Assembly: GCA_902802815.1 (NCBI GenBank)
Contig: CADCNQ010000006.1
Span: 16,183 to 80,182, forward strand
Source of the DNA: an uncultured Bacteroidales bacterium
GTDB lineage: Bacteria; Bacteroidota; Bacteroidia; Bacteroidales; Bacteroidaceae
Length of the DNA: 64,000 nt
Direction: 5' to 3'
Under the pieces are notes generated by a model, which was given only the letters and a program-made list of their open reading frames with translations, ran no database searches and was not told the DNA's origin. The translations under genes and the position numbers were made by a program. Shown in pieces: positions 34,771 to 44,773 of this stretch; the stretch's first letter is position 1; each line of letters opens with the position of its first letter.

Positions 34771-35733
34771 ATGATGAAAGAGCGTATAAATATCGTGGAA
34801 CTGGACTCGTATGCAGCCAATCCGGGGGATCTCTCATGGGAGGAGTTTGAAAAGATAGAGGATTGCCGCTTCACACGCTACCTTCGCACACCGGCGGAGC
34901 TCACCGTGGAGAGAGCGCGCGAGGCTGACATCGTGCTAACCAACAAGGTGGTGATGAGCGCGGAGGTGATGGAGCAGTTGCCGCGGCTGAAATACATAGG
35001 AGTGATGGCTACGGGCTACAACGTGGTGGATTTGGAAGCTGCACGTCGCAGGGGTGTCATAGTGACTAACATACCGGCTTACAGCACCATGTCGGTGGCA
35101 CAGATGGTGTGGGCACACCTGCTCAACGTGACGCAGCAGGTGGCTTTGCACGATGCAGCCGTCAAGGCAGGGGGATGGGAGCGTAGCGAGGACTTCTGCT
35201 TCTACAGGGCATCGCTCCACGAACTGGACGGCAAGACGATGGGTATCGTAGGGCTCGGCAACATAGGCATGGCCGTAGCACGTATAGCAAAGGCCTTCGG
35301 AATGAAGGTGCTGGCCTACACGAGCAAGACGGAGACAGAGGAAGGCATCACGCCGACGCGGAGCTACGAGAGGTTGTTCAGCGAGTCAGACGTGGTGAGT
35401 CTGCATTGCCCGCTGACGGACGGGACACATCATCTGGTGAACCGTGAACGCCTGCGCCTGATGCGCCCTACTGCCATACTCATCAATACGGGACGCGGTC
35501 CGCTGGTGGACGAGGAAGCGCTGTGCGAGGCGTTGCGCGAGGGACGGCTTGGAGCCGCCTGTCTGGATGTGCTGACGCAGGAGCCGCCAGTGAGTCTCCC
35601 GCAGGCCCCCAATCTCTACTTTACACCGCACCTGGCATGGGGCACATGCGAGGCAAGGGCCCGTCTGCTGGATATTGCGGCGGAAAACATTAGGGCTTTC
35701 CTGCGCGGAAAGCCCCAGAATGTTGTATCGTAA
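34771..35733 (+). CDS. D-2-hydroxyacid dehydrogenase (glycerate dehydrogenase-like)
   Basis: NAD(P)-dependent reductase of 2-keto acids such as hydroxypyruvate or glyoxylate. The 320 residues have the Rossmann motif MGIVGLGNIGMAVARIAKAF, the substrate-binding GVMATGYNVVD, the catalytic region INTGRGPLVDEEALCEAL and the family histidine region YFTPHLAWGTCEAR. The start at 34771 (MMKERINIVELD) follows the -7 box at 34741-34748. The longer upstream frame would overlap the divergent Dabb gene. It lies 14 bp from the convergent efflux gene. The true substrate is uncertain. Confidence 0.9.
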   Translation: MMKERINIVELDSYAANPGDLSWEEFEKIEDCRFTRYLRTPAELTVERAREADIVLTNKVVMSAEVMEQLPRLKYIGVMATGYNVVDLEAARRRGVIVTNIPAYSTMSVAQMVWAHLLNVTQQVALHDAAVKAGGWERSEDFCFYRASLHELDGKTMGIVGLGNIGMAVARIAKAFGMKVLAYTSKTETEEGITPTRSYERLFSESDVVSLHCPLTDGTHHLVNRERLRLMRPTAILINTGRGPLVDEEALCEALREGRLGAACLDVLTQEPPVSLPQAPNLYFTPHLAWGTCEARARLLDIAAENIRAFLRGKPQNVVS

Positions 35734-35747
35734 GTATAGAAGGAAAA

Positions 35748-37163
35748 TCACTTCGTACCGCCGCCGAGAGCAAGATAGAGCTCGACGGTGGCATCAATGG
35801 CATCCATACGGTTGCCTATCTGTGACATCCTGGAACTGATGAGCGCGTTGTGCGCGGTAATCACATTCAGATAGTTGATGGAAGAGTTCTCGTAGAGTTT
35901 GCGCGTAGCCTCGTAGGCGATGGCATTGGCATCAACCTCGTGACCGTAGAAGATGCGGTGCTCCTCGGCGCAGTGCACTTCCAACATGGCGGTGTTTACC
36001 TCATTGCCGGCTGCAACCACCTGCTGTACGAAATTGTTCTTGGCTATCTCGATGTCCTTCTTTGCTATCTTATAGCGGGCACGCAGGGCACCATTCTGGA
36101 AGATGGGCTGTGCGAGCGATGCTATGGCGTTGCCTATCATCACACCGGGATTGACGATGCCGATACCTGCACTGTTGGTGAAAGTGCCAGTTGCGCTCAA
36201 AGTGAGGCTGGGGTAGAAAGCAGAAGCCGCTTCCTGTTTGTCGTAGAAAGCAGCCTGGAGTTTCAGTTCTGCCTCCTTCACGTCGGGACGGCGCGAAAGG
36301 ATTGAGATGGGAGCGCCGGTAGTGATGAGTGACGGAGCCTGGAATGAGGCCAGAGTGGTGTGCTCGATGAAGTGTGAGGGCTCGCCCAGAAGCGTGCAGA
36401 GCGAAGTCTGTGTGATGGTGCGGTTGTCCTTGAGTTCGTCAAGAGCGCCCACCATCGACCAGTAAGTGGCCTCAATGCTGCTTACTGCAGCGCGGTTGGC
36501 CTGACCTGCCTCCATCAGACGGGCCTGCATGTCCCAATATATCTTCCAGTTGGCAACAGTCTGCTCCATAAGCTCAATCTGCTCGTCGAGCATGCATATG
36601 TTGTAGTAGAGCTTGGCGACGTTAGCCACGAGACCTGCCTGCACGGCTTGACGTGCGTTTTTGATTTGCTCAACTGTCACCTTGGCGCCCTTCAACTGGT
36701 TGCGCAAGGCGAAGAAGTTGACATTCTGCCAGCCCATCGTCAGCGATGCACCGTAGGTCTTGGTGTTGCCATCGAAGTTTCCGCGCAAACTGTTGCGGTT
36801 GTATGGATCGTAGGTTTTGCTGATGGAACCGTTGGCAGAGAAGGTGATGCTGGGGATGAATGCCAGGCGGGAGGCCTTCAGGGCATACTCCACCTGCTGT
36901 ATCTGGAGATCGGTGTTGCGCACGTCGGTATTCTGCGCGAGAGCCTTCTCGATAAGCGTCTGCAAGGTGGGGTCGGTGAAAAGTTCACGCCAGGAGAGGT
37001 CGCCCAGTCCCAAGGAGTCTCCGCTCTGTGCGTTACCATAGATGCCGTCAGTACGTACTTCGCCCACCACTTTGTCGCGGTCGTAACTCTTGAAGACGGC
37101 GCACGAGGTCATCGCGGCGCCGACAAGGACGCACACGAGGACGTTATATAGTGTCTTTTTCAT
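35748..37163 (-). CDS. Outer-membrane efflux lipoprotein (TolC/OprM family)
   Basis: Trimeric outer-membrane channel of an RND pump. The 471 residues open with a lipoprotein signal (VLVCVLVGAAMTSCAVFK, lipobox cysteine near residue 21) and hold the two OEP repeats (ALKASRLAFIPSITFSANGS ... FYPSLTLSATGTFTNSAG). Conserved motifs include SILSRRPDVKEAEL and ALIDSR-like YELA text near the end. The start at 37163 (MKKTLYN) is preferred to 37172. It is third in the acrA-acrB-tolC order, 13-22 bp after the pump gene. Confidence 0.93.
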   Translation of the reverse strand: MKKTLYNVLVCVLVGAAMTSCAVFKSYDRDKVVGEVRTDGIYGNAQSGDSLGLGDLSWRELFTDPTLQTLIEKALAQNTDVRNTDLQIQQVEYALKASRLAFIPSITFSANGSISKTYDPYNRNSLRGNFDGNTKTYGASLTMGWQNVNFFALRNQLKGAKVTVEQIKNARQAVQAGLVANVAKLYYNICMLDEQIELMEQTVANWKIYWDMQARLMEAGQANRAAVSSIEATYWSMVGALDELKDNRTITQTSLCTLLGEPSHFIEHTTLASFQAPSLITTGAPISILSRRPDVKEAELKLQAAFYDKQEAASAFYPSLTLSATGTFTNSAGIGIVNPGVMIGNAIASLAQPIFQNGALRARYKIAKKDIEIAKNNFVQQVVAAGNEVNTAMLEVHCAEEHRIFYGHEVDANAIAYEATRKLYENSSINYLNVITAHNALISSRMSQIGNRMDAIDATVELYLALGGGTK

Positions 37164-37184
37164 TGTTGACATGTTGGTGTTTAC

Positions 37185-40100
37185 TTATTCGTGATTCTTT
37201 TCTGCCTCCTCCTTAGCCTTGCGGGTAAACTCAAGCTCTTTGAGGAACTGTTGGTCAGCCTCTTCTGCCATCACGGGACGTATCTTCTCTTGAAGCCATT
37301 CGGTGATGATGAAGAAGACGGGTACGGTGAAGATGATGGCGAGGGTGCCGATAAACATACCGCCGATGACAGTGACACCGATGGTGCGATTGGAGTGGCT
37401 GCCGGCACCGGTGGATACCATGAGGGGCACCATACCGATAATCATCGTGAGCACGGTCATCAGAATGGGACGCAGACGTGCTTCGCATGCTGCGTAGGCG
37501 GCCTCTACAATGCCCATTCCCTTGCGGCGACGCTCTAGAGCGAACTCAGTGATGAGGATGGCAGTCTTGGAGAGTAGACCGATAAGCATGATGATACCCG
37601 TCTGGAGGTAGATGTTGTTGTCTATTTTACAGCCGAATACGAAGGGAAGGACGGCATAGCCCTGATTCCACAGCCAGGCAAAGCCTACGGAACCGAGCAC
37701 ACCGGCAGGTACCGACAGAATGACGGACCAGGGCACAAGGAACGATTCGTAGAGGCAGGCCAGAATGAGGAAAATAAGGAAAGCACAGACACAGTAGATG
37801 ATGATAGTGGCGTAGGAGCCGCGCATCTGGTCTTCTTCGCGGGAAATGCCACCGTATTCGTAGCCGTAGCCGGATGGGAATACGTTGGCGAACTCCTCGT
37901 CAACCACCTTCATGACATCCGTTGCGGAATAACCGGCATTGGCCATGAGGTTACAGGTGATGGATGAGAAAAGGTTGAAACGGGTGTCAATCTCGGCACC
38001 GAGAACGGGAGTAAGCTTCACAAACTCGGAGATAGGGGCCATGTCATCGCCGTTGCGCACGTACATATTAGAGAGGTCTTCCTGAGTGAGACGACTCTTC
38101 TCTGTGGCCTGCAGCATTACGCGATACACGTGTCCGAAGAGGTTCATGTTGCTGACATAGGCACCGCCGCAGTAGGCACCGAGGGTGCTCAGTACAACGC
38201 TTGGCGAGATGCCGGCGCGCTTGCAGTGGGCAGCATCTACTTCTACCAATATCTGCGGGAAGTTGCGGGCGTATGACGTCATGGCGCGCATTACTTCGGG
38301 ATGCTGGCTGATACGGGCTAGAAGTTCCTCTGTGTATTCCAGGAAACGGGCTTTGTCGCCGCCGGTCTTGTCCTGAAGGTTTAGCTCGATGGCACCCATA
38401 CCGTAGCCGGGAATCATACCGGGCTCGAACACCAGACACTGGGCATCGGGAATCTCCTCCATGAGTCTCTTCGTGAGTTTGCCGGAAATCACGGCAGAGG
38501 TGGACGTGAAGTTGTCAATCCAGTTCCAAATACCGAAAGAGCGGCGGTCGGTCCAGTTCTTGAGCTTCATGATACACATACCGTAGGACGTACCCTGGCC
38601 GGCCATAAAAGAGTAACCGGTCACACGGTTGTAACCCTCCACGTCGGGAATGTCTCTGACGATTGCTTCCACGCGGTTGAGCACGTCGTCGGTGGTGGCG
38701 AGGTTGGAGCCCGGTACACCGTTGACAACCATCATCAGCGTACCCTGGTCCTCCGAAGGTACAAGGCCGGAGGAAATGTTCTTGAAGGCAAAATAAACGC
38801 CTGTCAATGCAACAATGACCGTACCGAAGGCGTAGATGCGTGCCTTGCGGGATACGATATGCTTTAGCACGCCGAGATACTTACCGAGCATGGCACCATA
38901 GGTGGCTTCGTAGGCAAGGCGGGTGCGATAGTTTATCTGGCCGAAGAAACCCTTACGGCGCTCCTCGGATGCGGGACGCATCATCAGGGCGCAGAGTGCA
39001 GGACACAGTATGAGCGCACTTATGCAGGAGAGACCTACGGAAGTGGCGAGCGTCAGACCGAACTGTGTATAGAAAACACCCGAGGTGCCCGGCATAAAGC
39101 TCACGGGGATGAACACGGCCATAAAGACAAACGTACAGGAGATGACCGCCATCGTTACATCGCTCATGGCATCCTTGGTGGCCAGATAGGGGGAAGTGTA
39201 TCCGGCATCGAACTTAGCCTGCACGGCCTCTACCACCACGATTGCATCGTCCACCACCGTACCGATAGCCAGCACGAGGGCGAAGAGCGTGAGGAGGTTG
39301 AGTGAGAAACCCGCAATGGCCAGACATGCAAAGGTACCTACTAGAGACACTACAATCGATATGGACGGAATGATGGTGGCCCGGAAATCCTGTAGGAAGA
39401 AATACACCACAAGGATAACCAGTATGATGGCCACAATAAGAGTCTCCTCTACATTGGCAATAGATGCCATGAGGAAGTCGTTGGAGCACTGGAGGGTGGT
39501 GAATTTGAGACCGTTGGGGAGGTCCTTGGAAAGCTCGTCGAGTTTTGCAATGATGAGGTCGTTGGTCTCCTTGGCATTGGCACCTGCCACCTGGAATGAG
39601 ATGAAGCAGACCGCATTGTGGTTGTTGGCTCCGCCGTGGAAGCTGTAGCTCACAGCGCCGAGTTCGGATTTAGCCACGTCGCGCAGACGGAGGATATTGC
39701 CGTCGGGCAGAGCTTTGATGACGATATTGTCAAACTCCTCGATTTTCGTCAGACGGCCCGTGTACTTCATCGTGTAGGCGAGGACATTGTCAATGCCTTC
39801 ACCATGAGTGCCGTTCACGGGGTTCTCGCCCAAAAGTCCCGTGGGCGACTCCAGGTTCTGTTCGGCAAGAACGGCAGTGATGTCGCTTGGCATGAGATTG
39901 TATTGGGCCATTTTGGCGGGGTCCATCCATATACGCAGGGAGTATGTGCCGCCTAGCTCCATCACGTCGCCGACACCCTTGATTCGCTTAATCTGGGGGA
40001 CAACGTTGATGTCGAGATAGTTAGAAATGAAGTCCTCGTCGTATTCTCCGTTAGTGCATTCGAGGGCATCAATCTGGAGGAATGAGGTCTGTCGCTTCTG

Positions 40101-40490
40101 TGTGGCGACACCGATGCGGGTTACCTCTTGCGGAAGAAGTCCCTGAGCCTTTGATACACGGTTCTGTACATTGACAGCACACATGTCGGCATTAGTGCCT
40201 TGCTTGAAATAGATGGTGATGGTGGCACTACCGGAGTTGGTGGCTGTGGAGGTCATGTATGTCATATTTTCCACGCCATTGATGCTTTCTTCAAGCGGCT
40301 GAATAACAGCGTGAGAGATAGCATCGGCTGATGCGCCGGTATAAGTGGCGCTCACCGTAACTGTCGGAGGCGCGATATCGGGATAACTCTCAAGTGGCAG
40401 GGTGAAGTAACTGATCATACCCACCATGAGAATCATGATGGCGATGGACATTGCCATCACCGGTCGTTTGATAAAGATATTTCCTTTCAT
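37185..40490 (-). CDS. RND multidrug efflux pump (AcrB/HAE1 family)
   Basis: Proton-driven trimeric inner-membrane pump. At 1101 residues it is slightly longer than AcrB (1049). It shows 12 helices in two halves, two large periplasmic loops, the N-terminal FIKRPVMAMSIAIMILMVGM, the proton-relay region LALVLAIGTVVDDAIVVVEA (Asp pair in TM4) and the conserved C-half GLLSKTAILITEFALE, PLMVSTGAGSHSNRTIG. A charged tail of about 40 residues follows the last helix. It probably exports hydrophobic toxins or bile-like compounds; the substrate is not predictable from sequence. Confidence 0.96.
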   Translation of the reverse strand: MKGNIFIKRPVMAMSIAIMILMVGMISYFTLPLESYPDIAPPTVTVSATYTGASADAISHAVIQPLEESINGVENMTYMTSTATNSGSATITIYFKQGTNADMCAVNVQNRVSKAQGLLPQEVTRIGVATQKRQTSFLQIDALECTNGEYDEDFISNYLDINVVPQIKRIKGVGDVMELGGTYSLRIWMDPAKMAQYNLMPSDITAVLAEQNLESPTGLLGENPVNGTHGEGIDNVLAYTMKYTGRLTKIEEFDNIVIKALPDGNILRLRDVAKSELGAVSYSFHGGANNHNAVCFISFQVAGANAKETNDLIIAKLDELSKDLPNGLKFTTLQCSNDFLMASIANVEETLIVAIILVILVVYFFLQDFRATIIPSISIVVSLVGTFACLAIAGFSLNLLTLFALVLAIGTVVDDAIVVVEAVQAKFDAGYTSPYLATKDAMSDVTMAVISCTFVFMAVFIPVSFMPGTSGVFYTQFGLTLATSVGLSCISALILCPALCALMMRPASEERRKGFFGQINYRTRLAYEATYGAMLGKYLGVLKHIVSRKARIYAFGTVIVALTGVYFAFKNISSGLVPSEDQGTLMMVVNGVPGSNLATTDDVLNRVEAIVRDIPDVEGYNRVTGYSFMAGQGTSYGMCIMKLKNWTDRRSFGIWNWIDNFTSTSAVISGKLTKRLMEEIPDAQCLVFEPGMIPGYGMGAIELNLQDKTGGDKARFLEYTEELLARISQHPEVMRAMTSYARNFPQILVEVDAAHCKRAGISPSVVLSTLGAYCGGAYVSNMNLFGHVYRVMLQATEKSRLTQEDLSNMYVRNGDDMAPISEFVKLTPVLGAEIDTRFNLFSSITCNLMANAGYSATDVMKVVDEEFANVFPSGYGYEYGGISREEDQMRGSYATIIIYCVCAFLIFLILACLYESFLVPWSVILSVPAGVLGSVGFAWLWNQGYAVLPFVFGCKIDNNIYLQTGIIMLIGLLSKTAILITEFALERRRKGMGIVEAAYAACEARLRPILMTVLTMIIGMVPLMVSTGAGSHSNRTIGVTVIGGMFIGTLAIIFTVPVFFIITEWLQEKIRPVMAEEADQQFLKELEFTRKAKEEAEKNHE

Positions 40491-40521
40491 GTTGAAATGC
40501 TATATCTGCTGTGAGTATATC

Positions 40522-41640
40522 TTACTTGCTTTCGCCTTTGTGGAGAACGTCCTGTCCCTCTTTTACCATACCGGCACCCTCGGCCACGATTTCCTGACCT
40601 ACGGTGAGGCCCTCGGAGACGATGACCTTATCGCCCAGACGTTCGGGACGGAGGCTTATGAGATGGCCGTGTGCAATGCCGTTCTCGTCAACATCCCATA
40701 CGCGGAAACGGTCCTGCAACTGCACGGTGGCCTTGATGGGAATGATGATTTGATCCTTGAGTTCCAAGGGGAGAAGAATAACACCAGTGGAACCGCTATG
40801 CAGCACATAGTTGGGATTGTCGAAGACTGCGCGGAGTTGGATGCTGCCCGTGGAGGGATCAATCACGGCACTTGCACTCTCCACCTTACCTGTCAGGTCA
40901 TATAAACTGCCGTCCACCAGCTGGAGCTTGAGAGGGGGCATGGCAGCAATCGCCTTGTCGAGACTGCCGCTCTCACGCACCATGGAAAGAAGCTGACTTT
41001 CTGTCATGGAGAAATAGACATGCATCTGGTTGATGTCACTTACGGTGGTGAGTGGAGTGACGATGGATGCGCTGACGAGAGCACCCTTCTTGTAGGGAAG
41101 TTCGCCAACGACACCGTTGGACGGAGATTTCACTACGGTGTAGGAAAGATTGTTGCGGGCGTTCAGCACGTTGGCGTTGGCCTGGCTCACCTGAGCCTTG
41201 GCAGAAAGCAGACTGTTGTAGGCTGTCTGCAAATCGAAATCAGAGATTACGTTTTCGGCTTTGAGTGTCTTCTTTGCCTCGTAGTTGAGAGCCGCAGTGG
41301 CCTCGGCTGCTTTTGCTGATTCAAGAGAAGCCTCTGCTGTGTTGAGGGCAGCCTGGAAGGGCACTTGGTCGATGATGAAGAGAGTCTGGCCGACAGACAC
41401 TCTCTGACCTTCTGTAACACAAATCTGCTGGATGGTACCTCCCACTTGGGGGTAGATGTTCACATCCTGACGACCACGTATTGTGGCGCTGTACTTACTA
41501 TCAAGAGTAATGTCCTGCTTCTCGACTTTCAGGGTCTTGTAAACGGCACTTGGGGTTTGTCTCTTTTGTTGTTGACCACAGCTCGACAAGAGAGTTGCTG
41601 CCACCAGCCCGATGGCGAGCATGTTGAATTTGATTCGCAT
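40522..41640 (-). CDS. RND efflux periplasmic adaptor (AcrA family)
   Basis: Lipoprotein adaptor that joins the pump to the outer-membrane channel. The 372 residues start with a lipoprotein signal (MLAIGLVAATLLSSCGQQQK). Lipoyl/barrel-sandwich text follows (VNIYPQVGGTIQQICVTEGQ, KGALVSASIVTPLTTVS), then an alpha hairpin (about 95-165) and a membrane-proximal domain. The start at 41640 is chosen because a -7 box (TACCTTTG, minus strand) lies at 41681-41688. It is first in the pump operon. No regulator is adjacent. Confidence 0.94.
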   Translation of the reverse strand: MRIKFNMLAIGLVAATLLSSCGQQQKRQTPSAVYKTLKVEKQDITLDSKYSATIRGRQDVNIYPQVGGTIQQICVTEGQRVSVGQTLFIIDQVPFQAALNTAEASLESAKAAEATAALNYEAKKTLKAENVISDFDLQTAYNSLLSAKAQVSQANANVLNARNNLSYTVVKSPSNGVVGELPYKKGALVSASIVTPLTTVSDINQMHVYFSMTESQLLSMVRESGSLDKAIAAMPPLKLQLVDGSLYDLTGKVESASAVIDPSTGSIQLRAVFDNPNYVLHSGSTGVILLPLELKDQIIIPIKATVQLQDRFRVWDVDENGIAHGHLISLRPERLGDKVIVSEGLTVGQEIVAEGAGMVKEGQDVLHKGESK

Positions 41641-41680
41641 AAAAATATATGTTATTGCTGTTATGTATAAAAATCGCGTG

Positions 41681-41739
41681 CAAAGGTACAACTTTTTTTG
41701 CAAAAAGAGTTTCTATAAGAAAAAAAAACCTTACCTTTG
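41681..41739. promoter_or_regulatory. Divergent promoters: acrA-type (minus) and rfbA (plus)
   Basis: The minus strand reads TACCTTTG at 41688-41681 for the efflux operon. The plus strand reads TACCTTTG at 41732-41739 for rfbA, 35 bp before its ATG. Both match TAnnTTTG; -33 boxes are weak. Confidence 0.55.
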
Positions 41740-41774
41740 GGCTTGGAATTTAAGTTTTATTACGATTTGACAAT

Positions 41775-42680
41775 ATGAAAGGAATAGTTTTAGCAGGTGG
41801 TTCCGGCACGCGTTTGTATCCCATAACGAAGGGTATTTCAAAGCAGTTGATGCCCATCTACGACAAACCAATGATATATTATCCCGTGTCGGTGCTGATG
41901 TTGGCTGGCATAAGGGATATACTCATCATTTCCACCCCGTTTGACCTTCCCGGATTTAAGCGTCTTCTTGGCGACGGAAGTGACTACGGTGTGCATTTTG
42001 AATACGCAGAGCAGCCCTCTCCAGACGGACTGGCGCAGGCTTTTACCATCGGTGCGGACTTCATCGGAGATGACTGTGCTTGTCTCGTGTTGGGCGACAA
42101 TATCTTCCAGGGGAACGGTTTCAGCGCAATGCTACGTGAGGCCGTGCGTACAGCTGAAGAAGAGAAAAAAGCCACGGTGTTCGGCTACTGGGTGAATGAC
42201 CCGGAACGCTACGGCGTGGCGGAATTCGACAAAAACGGCAACTGCCTCTCCATCGAGGAGAAACCGGCGAATCCGAAATCCAACTACGCAGTGGTGGGCC
42301 TCTATTTCTATCCCAACAAGGTTGTGGAAGTGGCTAAAAATATAAAGCCTTCGGCCCGTGGGGAGTATGAAATAACAACAGTGAACCAGAAATTCCTGGA
42401 AGACGGTGAACTTAAGGTGCAGACTCTAGGACGCGGTTTCGCGTGGCTTGATACCGGTACGCATGACTCTCTCTCAGAGGCATCTACGTATATTGAAGTA
42501 CTGGAGAAGCGACAGGGACTTAAAGTGGCCTGTCTGGAGGGAATCGCATACAGAAAAGGATGGATTAGTGAAGAGAGAATGAGAGAACTGGCTCAGCCGA
42601 TGCTCAAGAATCAGTATGGACAGTATCTGCTCAAGGTGATTGATGAGGTAAAGCGCTACGGCAAGGGTAATTTGGAATAA
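41775..42680 (+). CDS. rfbA: Glucose-1-phosphate thymidylyltransferase
   Basis: First step of dTDP-L-rhamnose synthesis: dTTP + glucose 1-phosphate to dTDP-glucose. The 301 residues show the nucleotidyltransferase signature [20 protein letters not shown], the conserved [15 protein letters not shown], the metal-binding VLGDNIF, and [18 protein letters not shown]. Length and text are typical of RmlA. It opens the rfbA-rfbD-rfbB unit, with 28 bp to rfbD. Confidence 0.97.
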   Translation: MKGIVLAGGSGTRLYPITKGISKQLMPIYDKPMIYYPVSVLMLAGIRDILIISTPFDLPGFKRLLGDGSDYGVHFEYAEQPSPDGLAQAFTIGADFIGDDCACLVLGDNIFQGNGFSAMLREAVRTAEEEKKATVFGYWVNDPERYGVAEFDKNGNCLSIEEKPANPKSNYAVVGLYFYPNKVVEVAKNIKPSARGEYEITTVNQKFLEDGELKVQTLGRGFAWLDTGTHDSLSEASTYIEVLEKRQGLKVACLEGIAYRKGWISEERMRELAQPMLKNQYGQYLLKVIDEVKRYGKGNLE

Positions 42681-42708
42681 GAGGCAGTAAGAAAGTTAAA
42701 AGAGACAG

Positions 42709-43602
42709 ATGAACATACTTGTAACGGGAGCAAATGGTCAGCTGGGACGTGAGATGAGAATTGTCTCGGCCCAGACATCTGACAGATATATATTCACCGA
42801 CGTGAGTGAGGCAGAGGGTCTTGAAACAACTTATCTTGACATCACAGATATGGAAGCCGTCAGGGCAATGGTGAGAGAAAATAACATCGGGGCCATTGTG
42901 AATTGTGCGGCATGGACCAATGTCGATGCCTGCGAGACGGACGAAAAGCTCGCAGCTCTGGCTGAGAAACTGAATGCTTACGCTCCCCGCAATCTGGCTG
43001 AGGCTATGAAGGAAACGGGTGGGTTGCTTATTCAGATTTCTACGGACTACGTATTCGGCAGGGAGCCGTACAATACACCTTGTCGCGAAGATCAGAAAGG
43101 TACACCTACGGGAGTCTACGGCACAACAAAACTGCATGGTGAGCAGTATATACAGAATTCCGGATGCCGCTACGTCATTATACGCACGGCGTGGCTTTAT
43201 TCTGAATTCGGTAAAAATTTCTGCAAGACAATGATGACGCTCACCAGTACAAAGCCGGCTTTGAAAGTGGTGTTCGACCAGTGCGGCACTCCGACCTACG
43301 CACTTGATTTGGCGAAGGCGATAGTCGCAATACTTCAGAAACCTGTGGAGGGAGTATATCACTATTCCAATGAGGGTGTTTGCAGTTGGTTTGACTTCAC
43401 CAAGATGATAGCGGAGTATTGCGGGAACAAGGATTGTGACATACAGCCATGTTATTCATCAGAATATCCGTCCCCAGTGCAGCGGCCATCGTACAGCGTG
43501 CTGGATAAAAGGAAGATACGTGAAACATTCGGGCTAAAGATTCCATATTGGACGGAGAGCCTTAAGACATGTATCGCAAATATACAGGCTCAGGAAAAAT
43601 AA
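42709..43602 (+). CDS. rfbD: dTDP-4-dehydrorhamnose reductase
   Basis: Last step of dTDP-L-rhamnose synthesis (NAD(P)H-dependent). The 297 residues are an extended SDR fold: NILVTGANGQLGREMR at the N-terminus, INCAAWTNVDACE-like text (VNCAAWTNVDACETDEKLA), STDYVFG, and the catalytic YGTTKLHGEQ. It sits between rfbA and rfbB. The epimerase gene rfbC, which must act before it, is not in the cluster. Confidence 0.95.
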   Translation: MNILVTGANGQLGREMRIVSAQTSDRYIFTDVSEAEGLETTYLDITDMEAVRAMVRENNIGAIVNCAAWTNVDACETDEKLAALAEKLNAYAPRNLAEAMKETGGLLIQISTDYVFGREPYNTPCREDQKGTPTGVYGTTKLHGEQYIQNSGCRYVIIRTAWLYSEFGKNFCKTMMTLTSTKPALKVVFDQCGTPTYALDLAKAIVAILQKPVEGVYHYSNEGVCSWFDFTKMIAEYCGNKDCDIQPCYSSEYPSPVQRPSYSVLDKRKIRETFGLKIPYWTESLKTCIANIQAQEK

Positions 43603-43639
43603 AAGGGAATTATAAAAAAAGAAAACAATAATAAGGGAA

Positions 43640-44773
43640 ATGAAGAATATCGTTATCACAGGTGGCGCAGGGTTTATAGGGAGTCACGTAGTACGTCTGT
43701 TTGTGAATAAGTATCCGGACTACAATATCATCAATCTGGATAAACTCACTTATGCCGGTAATTTGGCAAACCTGAAGGACATTGAGGATAAGCCAAACTA
43801 CAAGTTCGTGAAAATGGATATCTGCGATTTTGATGCGTTCTATCAGCTGATGCAGGATGAGAAGATAGACGGTATCATCCATTTGGCTGCTGAGAGTCAT
43901 GTGGACCGTTCCATCAAAGACCCGTTCACTTTTGCCCGTACAAATGTAATGGGTACGTTGTCGCTGCTGCAGGCTGCCAAACTTTATTGGGAGTCATTGC
44001 CGGAGAAGTACGATGGAAAGCGTTTCTATCATATCTCAACCGATGAGGTGTATGGAGCATTGGAGATGACAAACCCGGAGGGTATAGAGCCTCCTTTCAC
44101 CACGACGGCATCGTCTTCTGAGCATCATCTGGCATATGGTAAGGATTTCTTCTACGAGACAACGAAGTATAATCCTCATTCTCCTTATAGTGCCTCAAAG
44201 GCTTCTTCCGACCATTTCGTGCGTGCCTTCCACGATACATACGGTATGCCGACGATTGTGACCAACTGTTCTAACAATTACGGACCTTACCAATTCCCAG
44301 AAAAGTTGATACCTCTCTTCATCAACAATATACGTCATCGTAAACCTCTTCCTGTTTACGGAAAGGGAGAGAACGTACGCGACTGGCTGTATGTCGTTGA
44401 TCATGCCCGTGCTATCGATACTATTTTCCATAATGGAAAGATTGCCGAGACGTATAACATCGGAGGCTTCAACGAGTGGAAGAACATTGATATCATACAT
44501 TGTGTCATCAAGACTGTGGACAGACTGCTGGGTCGTAAAGAAGGCGAAGACCTTGATCTTATCACCTATGTAACAGACCGTCTGGGTCACGATGCTCGCT
44601 ATGCCATTGACTCCACGAAGCTTCAGAAGGAACTCGGATGGGAGCCGTCTCTGCAGTTTGAGGAAGGTATCGAGAAGACGGTAAAGTGGTATCTGGAGAA
44701 CGAAGCCTGGATGGACAATATCACCTCGGGAGAGTACGAGAAGTATTACGAGGATATGTACAAGGGCCGTTAA
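43640..44773 (+). CDS. rfbB: dTDP-glucose 4,6-dehydratase
   Basis: Second step of the dTDP-rhamnose pathway: dTDP-glucose to dTDP-4-keto-6-deoxyglucose. The 377 residues contain the NAD motif VITGGAGFIGSHVVRLF, the catalytic STDEVYGALE (Asp-Glu pair), YSASKASSDHFVRAF (Tyr-x3-Lys) and NNYGPYQFPEKLIPL. It ends directly at the mutS2 stop on the other strand, with no bases between them. Confidence 0.97.
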   Translation: MKNIVITGGAGFIGSHVVRLFVNKYPDYNIINLDKLTYAGNLANLKDIEDKPNYKFVKMDICDFDAFYQLMQDEKIDGIIHLAAESHVDRSIKDPFTFARTNVMGTLSLLQAAKLYWESLPEKYDGKRFYHISTDEVYGALEMTNPEGIEPPFTTTASSSEHHLAYGKDFFYETTKYNPHSPYSASKASSDHFVRAFHDTYGMPTIVTNCSNNYGPYQFPEKLIPLFINNIRHRKPLPVYGKGENVRDWLYVVDHARAIDTIFHNGKIAETYNIGGFNEWKNIDIIHCVIKTVDRLLGRKEGEDLDLITYVTDRLGHDARYAIDSTKLQKELGWEPSLQFEEGIEKTVKWYLENEAWMDNITSGEYEKYYEDMYKGR

